64,000 nucleotides of DNA from Tenodera sinensis. Its lineage: Eukaryota; Arthropoda; Insecta; Mantodea; Mantidae. How positions within the stretch are numbered: position 1 is the first letter of the stretch; each line of letters begins with the position of its first letter. The notes under the pieces were generated by a model that saw only the letters and a list, made by a program, of their open reading frames with translations, had not been told where the DNA came from and did not search any database. The position numbers were made by a program, and so were the translations under genes. The DNA lies in NCBI GenBank assembly GCA_030765045.1, contig CM060964.1, positions 142,057,868 through 142,121,867 on the forward strand, written 5' to 3'. This document shows, piece after piece, positions 43,974-55,130 of this stretch.

Positions 43974-45893
43974 GACTTAGACTTATTTTATTCAGTAATA
44001 TTTACCTGGTGTCGGTACAAAGGGGCCCGGCTTACAGGCTCAAATTTACATTATATACAATTTACAAAAGTTACATGGGCACTCTGGTTTGCTTTCGTGT
44101 CAACAAAAACCCATACAGTGAGCAGCCTTAGCTCACCGAGAACAGTTTTTGGGCGTATTCTCAGTCTTTTTGTTTGTCCTTTTTTGATAGTTTTTTGTTT
44201 ATGTACACGGATACAAACGCTCACTCACTCCTGGGCATACCACACATATGTCCCATCATGCGCGCGCGCGCACACACACACGCACGCACGCACACTCTCT
44301 CGTATATACATATTTACACACACACTGCACTATATACACTTCACTTATTTACAGTTTTTCCGCAGTTTTCCTGTGCGGCCAGGTTGCAGCTCCTGTGGCG
44401 TTTCTGAGGCATAGACCTCTTTCGGAGTGTGTAACCTAGGGCCTGGGTTGCATGGATGCGCATCAGTCGGCGAGCCATGCAATGTCTGGAACATTTTAAT
44501 TCTAGCATGTTTTCGATGCTTTGGCTCGCTTTGGCTAGCCTTTGCCAATATTGGCAATCACGTCATTTTGGTGATTCCTGATGCGCGCCCACGCGGCAGA
44601 GGCTCTTTTTGTTATTGCCTCGGGAATGGATGGGATCTGGGTTTCCTGGTGAAGGGTTTGGTTAGGATGGGAGCAGAGAGGATTTTCCGGAGGGAGAGGT
44701 TTTGGAGGGTTTGGATAGTCTTCAGGGCGGTTTTTGAGGCGTTTGCCCAGGCCACACACGCGTATAGAACCACTGACAGGATGAAAGCTTTATACAGGAC
44801 GAGTCTGGACTTCAATTGCAGCTGTTTGCTGCGGAAGATGGGGGCGCATAACTTTAGCCGCTGTCTGCCTTTGTTGGCGCTATTTTTTTATGTGGGTGGA
44901 CCAGCACATTCTGCGGTCCAAGGTAACCCCTAAGTATTTAACTTGCCGACGACAGTGCAATACCTGACCACCGACCGTTACGTCCATTGCCAAAGTGTGA
45001 TGCCGCTTACAGAAATGAATCAGCTGGCATTTGTTGGGATTAATTTTTACTTTCCAGTCATGTTGCCATGAGAGGAAGTTGTTAACATAACGTTGCATTT
45101 CTGCAAGGCCGAAACGTGGATTTCTATGGTGGTTGTATACTGCAGTGTCGTCAGCGTACATGGCGACCTTACATCTGGCGTCCACTGGGAAATCGTTAGT
45201 GAATAATATATACAAAAAGGGTGACATGATTGCCCCTTGTGGGACGCCAGCCCGCATCACTCGCTCCCATGAGGAGGAGCGGCCCACTTGGACGTAAAAC
45301 TTCCGTTTTTCTAGGAAATTGTGCAGCAAGTATAGATAATTTTGAGGAGCCGGGAAATTGTGGTGCAGTTTGTAAATAAGGCCATTGTGCCAGCACCGGT
45401 CGAATGCGGCTTCTACGTCCAGAAATAGCGCCAACGTTGAAGCCCCATCGTTAAATTGCTCTGTTACGTCATCAGTTAGCCTGAGAAGCTGTAACTCAGT
45501 AGAATGTCCTTTTCGAAAGCCAAACTGTGAATTTCAGAGTTCATGGATTCCGAAACTTGTTTTTAAAGTCGGGAAAGTATAAATTTTTCGAGCAATTTAC
45601 CAATAGTAGACAAGAGACTAATGGGGCGGTAGTTTTGCGGTTGTCTGGTGCTTTTCCCTTGCTTTGGGAGCATAATTACCTTGGCTCGTTTCCAAGTGGA
45701 GCGGAAATAGCCTTGCTGCAGACAGGCGTTAAATATTTTGGTCAGTTGCACCAGGGCTTTTCTCGGGAGATGCTTAAGTTCCTCATTAGTCACTTTGTCT
45801 GGGCCGGCAGCTTTCCCATTAGGTAATTTCCTAATGAGCTTGTAAACTTCCTGCGGTGTTATTAGGGGTAGCTGTTGCTCTTGCTTCTGCGCC
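43974..45893 (-). mobile_element. Jockey-type LINE, 5'-truncated, inserted in the left Penelope arm
   Basis: Minus-strand reverse transcriptase begins at about 45890 (AQKQEQQLPLITPQEVYKLI, NGKAAGPDKVTNEELKHLP, NYRPISLLSTIGKLLEKFIL). After a frameshift it continues at 45434-44880 with ALFLDVEAAFDRCWHNGL, GVPQGAIMSPFLYILFTND, the catalytic site MYADDTAVY and VKYLGVTLDRRMCWSTHI. Tail pieces follow in other frames (AFILSVVLYACVAWANASK; AKASQSEPKHRKHARIKMF), then the 3' untranslated region to 43974, which holds a CA/CG microsatellite. The arms show the empty site as atcgtttatgactggagg. Frameshifts make this copy inactive although YADD is intact. Confidence 0.85.
44258..44316. repeat. CG/CA microsatellite
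   Basis: gcgcgcgcgcgcacacacac followed by (cgca)n and cacactctctcg in the jockey 3' untranslated region. Confidence 0.85.
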
Positions 45894-46386
45894 ACTGGAG
45901 GTGCCGTATTTATATGTGGGATACTCACAGGGGATTGGCTGGGCTTGAGCAGGAGGTGTGTGTTAGATGAGCAGGGCTTCTCCGTTCTGATTGCTGATTG
46001 GTTTACGTGATTTCTCTGCATTAGTACTTCTTTTTTTATGTTCAAGTATCGGATGCCAGGTTTTGTTCAATTTTAGAGTTTCTTCCTTCCTGTTAAAATT
46101 ATTGAAAAAATAATTACAAATAAACACCCCAATAATTTTAATTTTAACAGGAACGAAGAAACTAATATTGAACAAAACCTGGCATCTGATACTCGAACAT
46201 AAAAACAGAAGCACTAATGCAGAGAAATCACGTAAACCAATCAGCAATCAGAACGGAGAAGCCCCGCCCATCTAACACACACCTCCCACTCAAGCCCAGC
46301 CAATCCCCTGTGAGCGGCCCACATATAAATACAGCACCTCCAGTCATAAACGATTCTGCTGTAACTGAACCTTCACCGAGAAGACT
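45894..46386. repeat. Head-to-head inverted repeat at the Penelope palindrome centre
   Basis: 45894-46098 and 46139-46345 are reverse complements with a moderate number of differences; the arms are about 205 bp and the spacer about 40 bp. Both encode the same Penelope C-terminal segment on opposite strands. A transcript through it could form a stable hairpin. Confidence 0.9.
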
Positions 46387-46841
46387 GTGCAACCTGTGCA
46401 ACCCTACACGTAAGCATTGCACAAATTACACCATGTTACGCTAACACTAACATTAGCACGTACCATAACGACTAATAGGCCTATACCTGTGCAACCTTAA
46501 TCATAAGTAAGCATAACTGCGTCTCATATCAACACCAACTTAACAACGCATGTAACTCTCTTGGTCACGTCCAGGTTTCATGGGCATTACCAAAAAGCAA
46601 CATCTGACTCGCTCGCATGTACTTCATGCCAGCTTAAAGCTTTCAATTACTAATCGGGGTGCTATGCGGGACCCGACTAACGCACGATGATGCACGAAAC
46701 CATTAGCATTGTACGAACTAACACGTGGAGGGGTTTTTTTAGTGAGTAACCCTCCCCCTGCAGGGCGCAGGGACCCTCACACTGTTGGCCTCAGCATGTC
46801 GGCCTCCGGGTTTTCCCCTCCACGGTAAAAAGAAAAAAGAC
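46387..46841. other. Extra segment in the right Penelope arm
   Basis: About 455 bp absent from the left arm. It starts gtgcaacctgtgcaacccta and ends near tttcccctccacggtaaaaa. No coding frame or terminal repeat was recognised. It is either another insertion or a part of the Penelope element lost from the left arm. Confidence 0.45.
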
Positions 46842-47297
46842 AGACTACGCCACCGATGAATAAGTGAGTGAATGAATAGGGTTTAAGGGCCCGTCGACAG
46901 CTAGGTCATTAGAGCCCCAAGTCAAAAGCATAAAAACAGTAAAAACTCACCACCACTTAACACTCTTAATTACATATTTAAAACAGATAATAGCTAAAAT
47001 AGATAAAATGTAGAACTTATCTAAAAGGTAAACTAAAAACAGTTAAAACTGGTAAATTCGTCTAAAAAGGTGAAAATTGATCGTCTTAAAACGTGAAAAT
47101 TGATCTTAAAAGGCAAGCAGATAAAAGGTAAAAAATAAAAACATGAAATAAAATACAAATTAAACCTGCTTACCAAAGCCAATACTGCCGACGAACCGCA
47201 GCACTGTATTAACAGCTACCGGGTCGTCGCCTAAGATTGACCTCAAAGTACAACCCAGGCCAAACAGCTGGCGTTCACGATTGTAACGTGGACAATC

Positions 47298-47497
47298 AAC
47301 TAGGACAGGCATGTCAAACATCACTCCGAGGGTGTGAAGAGAGGGGTCTACCCCTCCTTAACTGTAGTAGCACGCGCTAGTAGAACCGGTTTTCGCTTTG
47401 TTTTTCCCGTTTTCCGATTTGATCATCACGGAGGGAGGGAAAATAGGGGAAAATTTTTCACGCCTGGTGAGTGCTGTTTGACACCCCTGAACTAGGA
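47298..47497. mobile_element. 184-bp hAT-type MITE with perfect 8-bp target duplication
   Basis: AACTAGGA at 47298-47305 and 47490-47497 flanks 47306-47489. The termini caggcatgtcaaacatcac and, from the right, caggggtgtcaaacagcac are inverted repeats. No coding capacity. It disrupts the Cys/His tail of the LINE. Confidence 0.9.
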
Positions 47498-47618
47498 CAT
47501 GGGTCACAGAGAGCTGAACGCCACAGGTGGAACATTCAGGCGCCGGCTCACCACGCAGATGGTGTCCATGCGTGGTGCGTGTGTGACCTATTCTCAGGCG
47601 GGCCAAAATGACTTCTGC

Positions 47619-50205
47619 ACGCCTGGCAGTGGCGGCTCGTGGACGTTGAATACAGGGGTGCTGCATACAAAAATTGTAAGAACTGTTACACTGCATCTTA
47701 ACTTATTTGTAGATTAGTTCCATGCGCCTCCTCCTGTTGGTCGTGAACTTCTGAATCACGTTGTTATTGAAGTTCAGAATGTTGTTTACCATAGACTTCT
47801 CAATAGATAGCATAGCTAACACGGTCAACCTCTCTTCTCCCATCGTATTTCTGAGGTAGAATTTTACCATTTTCAAACATAAGAAGCACCGTTTTGGTTC
47901 GGAAGTTGTCATTGGTATAGTGACAGCTATGCACAGTAATTTTACGACTTCTGAGAACGAGGCTTGTAAGTTCTGAGATAGAGGAAACTGCAAGAGCTTT
48001 AACAGCGCCACCGATGTTTCTGAATTCTGGTCTCTGGTACAATACAGTGAGTTCCGTTTTCAGTCTGTCTTTCTCGAGAACTGGGAAAAGTTTCACACAC
48101 ATACTTATGTCACTTTCAGGAAAAGTTTGATAATTTTCAAATTTGTCTTCACATAGAATGGAAGATACTACCAGATGGTCTGTGAACTGGAATTGGGTGT
48201 TGAATTGTGATATGAGATCACACACTTATTTCGCAGCCGCAACCCATGTTTGATTGCCATCAAACTTGCGGCGTTTGCTGGAGTTTTCGTCTTCGCATTC
48301 CTCTCTACTCACCTCTACATTGTTCCATATAGTCTGTACGGCATGCCGAAAGCTTGATATGCAGTCTTGTGCCTTAGAAACATTTAACTGGCGATGTTGC
48401 AGTTGGTTGTATAAAATGTCTACATGAGGCATCAGTAAATGGAAAAACGGCGAGCCAAGAGTTGAATTCAGAATCTTCCAGAAAACGCATCAGCGCACTT
48501 GCCTCATTTATTGTAATGTTGTTTGATGTTTCAGATTCCATTATGGTCTGAAAACGTTCCAGTAATGACTCTTTCTTCTCATAGACTACATTTACTATTC
48601 TTGTTTTAAAATTCCATTTTGTAACCCCAGCTGACGGAATTTTCTTTGAAACACATGCATCTAATACAGATTGCCTATATGGAGATCGTGAGAAGAAAAC
48701 TGGAATACTTGACAAGTTAGCAAAAATATCCGTGCCCTTGTATTTTGTTTAGCTGCTTTTTCCATTATCAAATTGAATTGATGAGCGTAGCAATGTACAA
48801 AATATGTATATTTGTAGCAGTCCCTGATTATTGCTTGTACCACATTTAATACACCACTCATCACAGCTGCTCCATCGTAACTCTGTCCAATCAGCTTATC
48901 TTTCTTGGTTTTTAGAATTACTTCTAACTGCGAAAGTATGCACTCCGATATTCAATTGGCATCTTGACCAGTTGCGTTGAAGAAATGGTAGAATCTCTCA
49001 ATGGCGTTTCCTTCTTTGTTACAACAACGAAGAACGATCACACATAGAAATATTTGAGATGTCTGTGGTTTCATCGGCAAGAATAGAGACAAATTCAGTT
49101 TCTTCAATCACAGATAACATTTCCTCTCTGCATACTTCTAGCGTACATTCAAGCAGCTCATTCTGAATCATCTTTGATAAGCCTTTGAAAGGTGAAGAAC
49201 TCTCCAAATGTGACTTAAACAACGAATAAATTTCATCCGTATGTTTGATCAAGTTGAGAAATATACCTTGATTGTCGGAATCTGCATTTTCATTATACCC
49301 TCTTATGATTCCATAAAACCTAATACAATTGATAATTCTTGACAACACCTCTCTGTTTTTCCTTACCTAGTTATTATGGCGTTCAACGGCTTCTTTATGA
49401 ACTGAACTAAAACTCTCTTCCCAACATAGCCAAGTTCACAGTGTTGTTTAAATGTCTCAGATTTTGCAAGTTTTTTTTAAAAATCTTTTCAAGCAGTTTT
49501 CTAACATCGGTTACACCTTTCCGAGTCCAACTAGAGTCCGCACCAAACAAAATACATGGGAAACAAAATAATGCGTTTTTAATATCACAGCCTGACAACC
49601 ATTCAAACTTTTTTACACTTCGCTGTTAAAACTCCTCGTATATTCCTTTTCTCTGCTTGTAGATGATTGGTTAATGTCTAGCATGGGTGTAGGACTTCCG
49701 CGATGCTTAATTTCATATTTCTCCTGTAATGTAAATGTTCTGAAGTGAATAGACTGCAAATATTGTACGGAATTAGTCATTCATTGTTGGCGACACTATC
49801 GTAGTTACTACACGCACTTAGAACATACGAAACAGCCCTCTAACTACCCGCTCCCGACATCTCCAAGCATTGAGAGCTGCATGTTTTGCAGCTCGTTCCA
49901 AAGGTAATGCAGGGGTTCTGGAGGGGAAGGAAACTGAAGGAATGTGGGCGGAAAGTTAACTCTTTTAGCCTGGCAGCGCCAGGGGAGGAAATGGTTTCGC
50001 CAGTTGCGCGGGAGGAAGTAGCTGCTGTAAGCAGTACTTCGATACTAATCGACTGCATTTAATTCGATGGGCGCAACATTTAAAACTATTTTAAAAGCGA
50101 AATACGAATTTGTATTATAAAAGATAAGGTGAGTCATTGTGTCAGAAACACCTGGGGGTGCTGCAGCACTGCAGCCCCTCATCACCAGCCGCCACTGCCA
50201 CCTGG
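47619..50205 (-). mobile_element. hAT transposon, ZMYM1-like transposase (TTF zinc finger), broken
   Basis: The element at 47627-50197 has ends cagtggcggctcgtg and, from the right, cagtggcggctggtg. The flanks acgcctgg and ccacctgg match at 6 of 8 bases. Removing it joins the LINE protein (SSRDTRW + RRAEVILARLRIGHT) exactly. Minus-strand transposase pieces: zinc-finger segment FCFPCILFGADSSWTRKG (49598-49407), catalytic-region EFVSILADETTDISNIS (49348-49019), YFVHCYAHQFNLIMEKAAK (48864-48661), and the hAT dimerisation region TIPMTTSEPKRCFLCLKMVK with ERLTVLAMLSIEK (48011-47703). Multiple frameshifts separate them. Confidence 0.9.
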
Positions 50206-52195
50206 TATCCCTTGAAGATGTCAGCCAAGCTTGCACGGTGTACTTGATCGTCTTCAATTGCGTGCCAGTGACATCCAACGCTTCCCATGATTGCTGCCAG
50301 ACTGATAAAATATGACGTCGGAAGTACCGCTGTACATCCATGTAAGGGAGACTGCGTGTTAAAATCTCCGGCAAACGGCAGGCAGACTTAGCAGCCTCAT
50401 CCGCCGCTTCATTGCCGGGAATGCCTACACGGCCTGGGGTCCAGGTAAAAACAATCTGATATCCACGAGAGAGCAACTGCAAAACCAGTGTCTAAATTTT
50501 CATAATTAGCGCTGACGTGCCGACAAACTGTTGCAATGTCTGCAGCGCGCTCAGAGAGTCGCAGCAGACGATAAAACGTCCAGGTACAGAACTGGAGATA
50601 AAAAGGACGAAATAAAATATTGCAAACAGCTCGGCGGTAAAAACGGAACTCAAGTCTGGAAGACGGTACTTGTGAGTTTCACCGTTATGCACAAAACTAC
50701 ACCTGTAGCTCCATTCACCTGGGAACCATCGGTAAATACCGGAGTGAAATTCCGGTAACGTCCCAGGATCTCAGTGAAAAGCTGACGATACACCGATGGA
50801 GGGGTAGCTAACTTAGCACGCGTCGAAAGCTCCAGGTCGAACTGGGCACGCTGTAATTGCCATGGAGGACAGCGGCCAAGAGAATACCGTTCAACAGCAG
50901 GCATGCGGAGCGCGTGATCATGAAGCAGCTCGCGAAACCGAATACCGCTTGGGCGAGAGATCGTGCTATTCCGCAGATAACGGTGAGCGAGTTCTGGGCG
51001 AAATACAGGGTTAAAAGACGGGTGACCGGGGTGGGCTGCCAAACGGGCCACGTAAGAACACAATAAAAACGAGCGCCGAATAAAAAGTGGAGGTTCTCCA
51101 GAGTCAGCATACAGACACTCTACACTAGTGCGGAAAGCTCCAGTAGCTAGACGGATACCAGCATTATGTACAGTGTTTAAAAAACGAAGTTTAGAGGCGG
51201 ACGCTGCGCCATAAATAAAACTGCCGTAATCTAGTTTGGACCTCACCAATGAACGATACAGCCTCAACATGACAGTGCGATCGCCACCCCAAGATACTCC
51301 AGATAAAACCCGGAGCACTCGAAGCAAACGATCACAGGAGGCACGAAGTTGACGAATGTGCTGCTCCCATGTGAGTTTGCTGTCGAGGTAAAGGCCCAAC
51401 AACTTGATGTGCGAAGCAAACGGCAGGATGTGTCGCGCAAACGAAGTTCTGGAGGAGGGTGAACACTACGAAGTCGATGAAAGTGGACACATTGTGTTTC
51501 GTAGGGGAGAACTTAAAACCGGCGCGAAGGGCCCAGTCGGCGATAGCTGATATGGTCAACTGCAGTTGACGTTCTATGTGCTCAAGACTATAAGATCGAT
51601 AATAGATCGCAAAATCGTCAACATACAGCGACATCGGTATTCCCCTACGAACAACATTAGCAATGCCGTTAATGGCAACGGCGAAAAGCGTTACACTAAG
51701 AATCAACCCCTGGGGCACACCATTTTCCTGGATCCTCTGTTGTGAGAACGTGTTACCAATGCGGACACGAAAGCGGCGCAGAGCTAAAAAATTAAAAAGA
51801 AAGATTGCTAAAAGACCTCGCAAACCATACCCGTGAAGAGAACGGAGAATACCATAGCACCATGTGGTATCGTAAGCCTTTTCCAGACCGAAGAAGACAC
51901 CCACGTCATGCTGCTTCAAAAGAAAGGAATTTTGGATGTAGGCTTCCATGTGTGTCAGATTGTCGACACTGGAGTGATAGCGACGAAAACCACACTGAAC
52001 ATTGCTCAGCAGGTTATTCGTCTTTAGCCACCACACCAAGCGAGTGTTAATCATCCGTTCAAAGGTTTTGCAGATGACACTCGTCAGGCATATGGGGCGG
52101 TAGCCACTGATGATGTCCACCGCAGGTGTGGATGAAACGTCTGGACCTCAAAACTTCAGCAGACCACGGTTTTTAAGCCCGGAAGAAATCTCTAG

Positions 52196-52612
52196 CCTTA
52201 ATTCTAACTCCAGCCGTGAAAGCTTTCAACTACTTATTTATTTCTGTTTAAATGCATGGGTAGTCAATTTTTGAGATAACCCATTCAAGTCTTTCATTAT
52301 TTATACATTAAGAAAAATTATTTTTAATATAGAATCTTGAACTCTCCAATTACACACTGGAAAAAAAATATGTTATTTACCCATACCTCTATTCCTGATG
52401 CAAAGTAGGATATAACATAAATAAAATATGTAGACATTCTTTGATAAAATTTAATTTCACCTGGAGCTAGTAATTCTCCAGTGCTTCCGTGTAGCATATG
52501 TGTGTATAACTACTCCAGCTCTGCAAACTTCAAGGATAAGGTAAAGCCAAAAGAAATTTATTCACTACCTAATGAACTGTGCTGACATGAACAAAGTGCA
52601 ATAATGATTTAC
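52196..52612. other. PDE11 intron sequence, no other feature
   Basis: AT-rich, between the Penelope palindrome and the next exon. Confidence 0.5.
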
Positions 52613-52773
52613 CTGGTCTCATGCGAAGATTCTGCCGTATAATTCTGAGAGCATGGTCTCTCTCCTTGAACAAGGAATAGGGATCCCCGGTCAGCGTTTA
52701 GCAGCATGCTAACATTCTGTAGGATTTTGTGACAAAGTGACCTCACATCCAGATCGTTGCAAATATCCTTCAC
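52613..52773 (-). CDS. Pde11: PDE11 exon (start of first GAF domain), 161 nt
   Basis: Minus-strand exon with acceptor gtttgcacag and donor gtaaat. It reads VKDICNDLDVRSLCHKILQN, then MLLNADRGSLFLVQGERP and ends ESSHETR, where the last codon (AG) is completed by the next exon. It continues FEL of the upstream exon to give FELVKDICNDLD, as in PDE11 proteins. LCHKIL...LLNADRGSLFLV is the N-terminal helix and first strands of the GAF fold. The PCSQNYTAESSHE stretch is a variable loop. Confidence 0.95.
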
Positions 52774-53635
52774 CTGTGCAAACAATAATCTCAGTTTTCT
52801 ATTCAGTGGCTGGATCTATGGGCAACAAGTTTATTAAAAGTCTTTCATGTAAAATGGTTTAGTGTCCAGAAAACTTAAGTTTCACGTCTGATGCTTTTCA
52901 AGTACAGTTTACAGTCCAGCAAATGTATTAAGTTTCATTTTTGCTGGTGGTATAAAGAATTTCATTGACTTATATGCAGATGCCTGACCGAGTGTGGTTT
53001 ATTTCTATGCACAAATTTAAAATCTTGTCAAATGTTACAATTTTGAAAAATGAATGAAATAAAGTGCAAATGGATTTGGAATCCTTCACCAGTTAAGGAT
53101 GCTTATTACACATGTTTCCAGCGCAATGAAGATCTCTAAGAAAAAAAAAAAAAAAAAAGAACTTCCCAAATTAAAGATAGCTTCCAGTATTCAAAGAGTG
53201 AACAGATATGCAGTCTTTTCACCACACCAGTAGAGATACTCATTGGCTTTTTAACCTTCTACTTGGTTTTCAATGTATCAGCATATGTATAAAAAGCAAA
53301 AACCATTCTGAACACAGATTTTTATAAATACGTAAATATATGGAACATATTTGGTGTTGTGATAACACTCCTTATTGCATGTATGTACATATTCCACATT
53401 CATGCCACCACAGGACCAGCAGCATCACTGGAACCCTCGAGCTGTGTGGGCACACTCTATTACCTCTGTAGTAAAGTGTGTAGCAGCTTCCTGTGCAGTG
53501 GCATCCTGAGACATTTAAGTTTCCAAACTTGAGCTTATGACAAGAATTTTTCAAACATATCCAAAGTAAAACATAGCATTATGAGAATGTGAAGGGCAAA
53601 TAAGAATCCTCAAGATTTCACCAGAGTAATACCTA
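52774..53635. other. PDE11 intron sequence, no other feature
   Basis: AT-rich, with an A-run at about 53140-53158. Nothing recognised. Confidence 0.45.
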
Positions 53636-53699
53636 CCAATTTCCATTTCGTACAATGGTGGATAAAACCATGGTAAGACAAGGAAAAGGTGATCTTCAT

Positions 53700-54300
53700 A
53701 ACAAAAAGAAATTGGCAGCCAAGAAAATCATCCCTCAAGGAACATGCTGCCGTTCTAGCAAATGTGGAAGCCTATTCTTTTTCAACTACCAAAGGAATAC
53801 GACTGTGCAAATGATTTCCCATTAGTGACACAATGGCCTTTAGCAGGCTAAGATCAGCAGGCATACACAATTGTCGAGCAGCTATAAAAGAATACATATC
53901 TTCTCACCATAGAGATCTGCCACTGGAATTTGCTTTGGAAAAATTTCAAACTTCACTGGAAGTGGGGACAGTACCATATGGCTTGATGAGGTGGTTTTCT
54001 ATCATCATTGGCGTTAACCTGTTGGACATCAAAGGGTTCTAGAATGGATCCCAGATACCAGCAGATAAAAGGAGATGGGGGCACATAAGTTTACTGCCGA
54101 GTTGGATCAATGTGGCAGCTAATTCAGGCACCCCGAAGAACAAATTCTGTGAAGTATATGTCCATAATGACAGATGTAATTCTAACAAGTGCAAGACTGC
54201 TATATCTCATGAACAAAATGGCAAGAATTTACTTGTTGCAGGCAACTCCAGGTATACATGAGAATTCTCTGCAGAGCTCCCTGATATACTGATGTTCAAA
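53700..54300 (+). pseudogene. Possible Tc1-like transposase relic
   Basis: Plus-strand 53833-53950 reads FSRLRSAGIHNCRAAIKEYI and HHRDLPLEFALEKFQ, which resembles the second helix-turn-helix of Tc1-like transposases. Downstream peptides are too degenerate to confirm, and no DDE motif or inverted repeat was found. It could be chance resemblance. Confidence 0.35.
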
Positions 54301-54776
54301 TGGTATGTGAAAAGGCTTCAGCTCAATACCTTCAGAATGCCTTCGTCATTAATGATGTGGCTGCCAAATTAAATACATACTAAAGATGGGTTTTTGGAAT
54401 ACAGCATAAATCAATGGGAACTCTAAGATGTAGCCCAACTACTTCTGACATCTGATAGAGTTTGTGCCTTCCCTACTCAAACAAGTGCTGGATAGGCAAG
54501 AGAAATGGGTTGAATATCAACTGAATATTTGTTGAATTGATCTCATTTAAGTGAAACAAGACTTTATTGATGACATTGTGACAAATGACACTTCTGGTTC
54601 CTTTTTACGTCACTTTATATTTTCTTAAAACTGTTAGCAAAGCACTAACACTGTTATAGGTAACAATTCACAACTGTACTATTGTATCGTAACAAAACTG
54701 AATTCTCTCTTACAGTCCTTGAAACTGCTACACAACTGCACAGTTTCTAACTCTGATGATAAAACTAATTGATCCA
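54301..54776. other. PDE11 intron sequence, no other feature
   Basis: AT-rich; nothing recognised. Confidence 0.45.
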
Positions 54777-54903
54777 TGCTAACGGCTGTTGGTAGAGCAC
54801 CTGCCTGCTGTGCAAGGGGTCCCGAGTTCGATTCCCGGCAGGGGTAGGTATTTTTCTCCAGCCAAGATTATTCCTCAACCTTCCCTGAGTCCGGAAGTAT
54901 AAT
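54777..54903 (+). mobile_element. tRNA-derived SINE head, family E
   Basis: gctgttggtagagcacctgc (A box) and gagttcgattcccggcaggg (B box) form a tRNA-like head. The body follows: tatttttctccagccaagat, cctgagtccggaag. It lacks a matching acceptor stem, so it is not a tRNA gene. A family B SINE begins directly after it. Confidence 0.65.
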
Positions 54904-55130
54904 GGCGGTGCCGTGGCTGGGTGGTTAGACCACTCACCCACCACCTAGACGATCCCAGAGACTGGCATGAGGTATTTGTGGTGAACAAAGCGGCATTTGG
55001 GTGGGTTTTCTACGGGTTCTCCAGTTTCCCCCGTCATTCATTCCACCAATTGCTCCATTATCACCTTTCCAGTCACCCATTTTGCCTGCATTTCATATCA
55101 TCCTCTTCCACACTATCATACCTGGTGCTT
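54904..55130 (+). mobile_element. tRNA-derived SINE, family B, copy 1 (diverged)
   Basis: ggcggtgccgtggctgggtg, accacctagacgatcc, aacaaagcggcatttgggtg, ggttttctacgggttctcca and tttcccccgtcattcattcc correspond segment by segment to the better-preserved copy at 61282-61516. The B box is damaged. Confidence 0.75.

Larger units (their letters stand above)
46849..52113 (-). mobile_element. RNase H-bearing LINE, 5'-truncated, in the right Penelope arm, 11-bp target duplication
   Basis: LINE body at 46860-52102. The flanks gccaccgatga (46849-46859) and gccactgatga (52103-52113) form a target duplication with one mismatch; the intact site is visible in the other Penelope arm. From the truncation at 52102 the minus strand reads YRPICLTSVICKTFERMINT, NVQCGFRRYHSSVDNL, LYVDDFAIYYRS (intact catalytic site), then RNase H (FTDGSQ, TAELFAI, CDSLSALQT, GIPGNEAADEAAKSA) and a Cys/His tail. 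The frame is broken in places. A ZMYM1-like hAT and a 184-bp MITE interrupt the 3' part. The 3' untranslated region ends gggtttaagggcccgtcgac. Confidence 0.9.
43833..52195. mobile_element. Palindromic Penelope-like element with nested insertions
   Basis: Left arm: 43833-43973 and 45894-46098. Right arm: 46139-46386, about 46842-46859 and about 52103-52195. Both arms begin with ctaaagatttcttccgggct or its close relative and contain ccatggtctgctgaagtttt, gtttcgtccacatctgcgat and, inward, ctcggtgaaggttcagttac, tatttatatgtggg, cacaggggattggctgggct and the Penelope C-terminal coding NFNRKEETLKLNKTWHPILE. They meet head to head around an AT-rich centre at 46099-46138. The left arm is split by a jockey-type element and the right arm by a LINE. 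The right arm also has about 455 extra bp (46387-46841). Confidence 0.8.

Noticed and set aside
44172..44440. His/Thr-rich frames near 44.2-44.4 kb
   Set aside because: Produced by the CA/CG microsatellite in the jockey 3' untranslated region.
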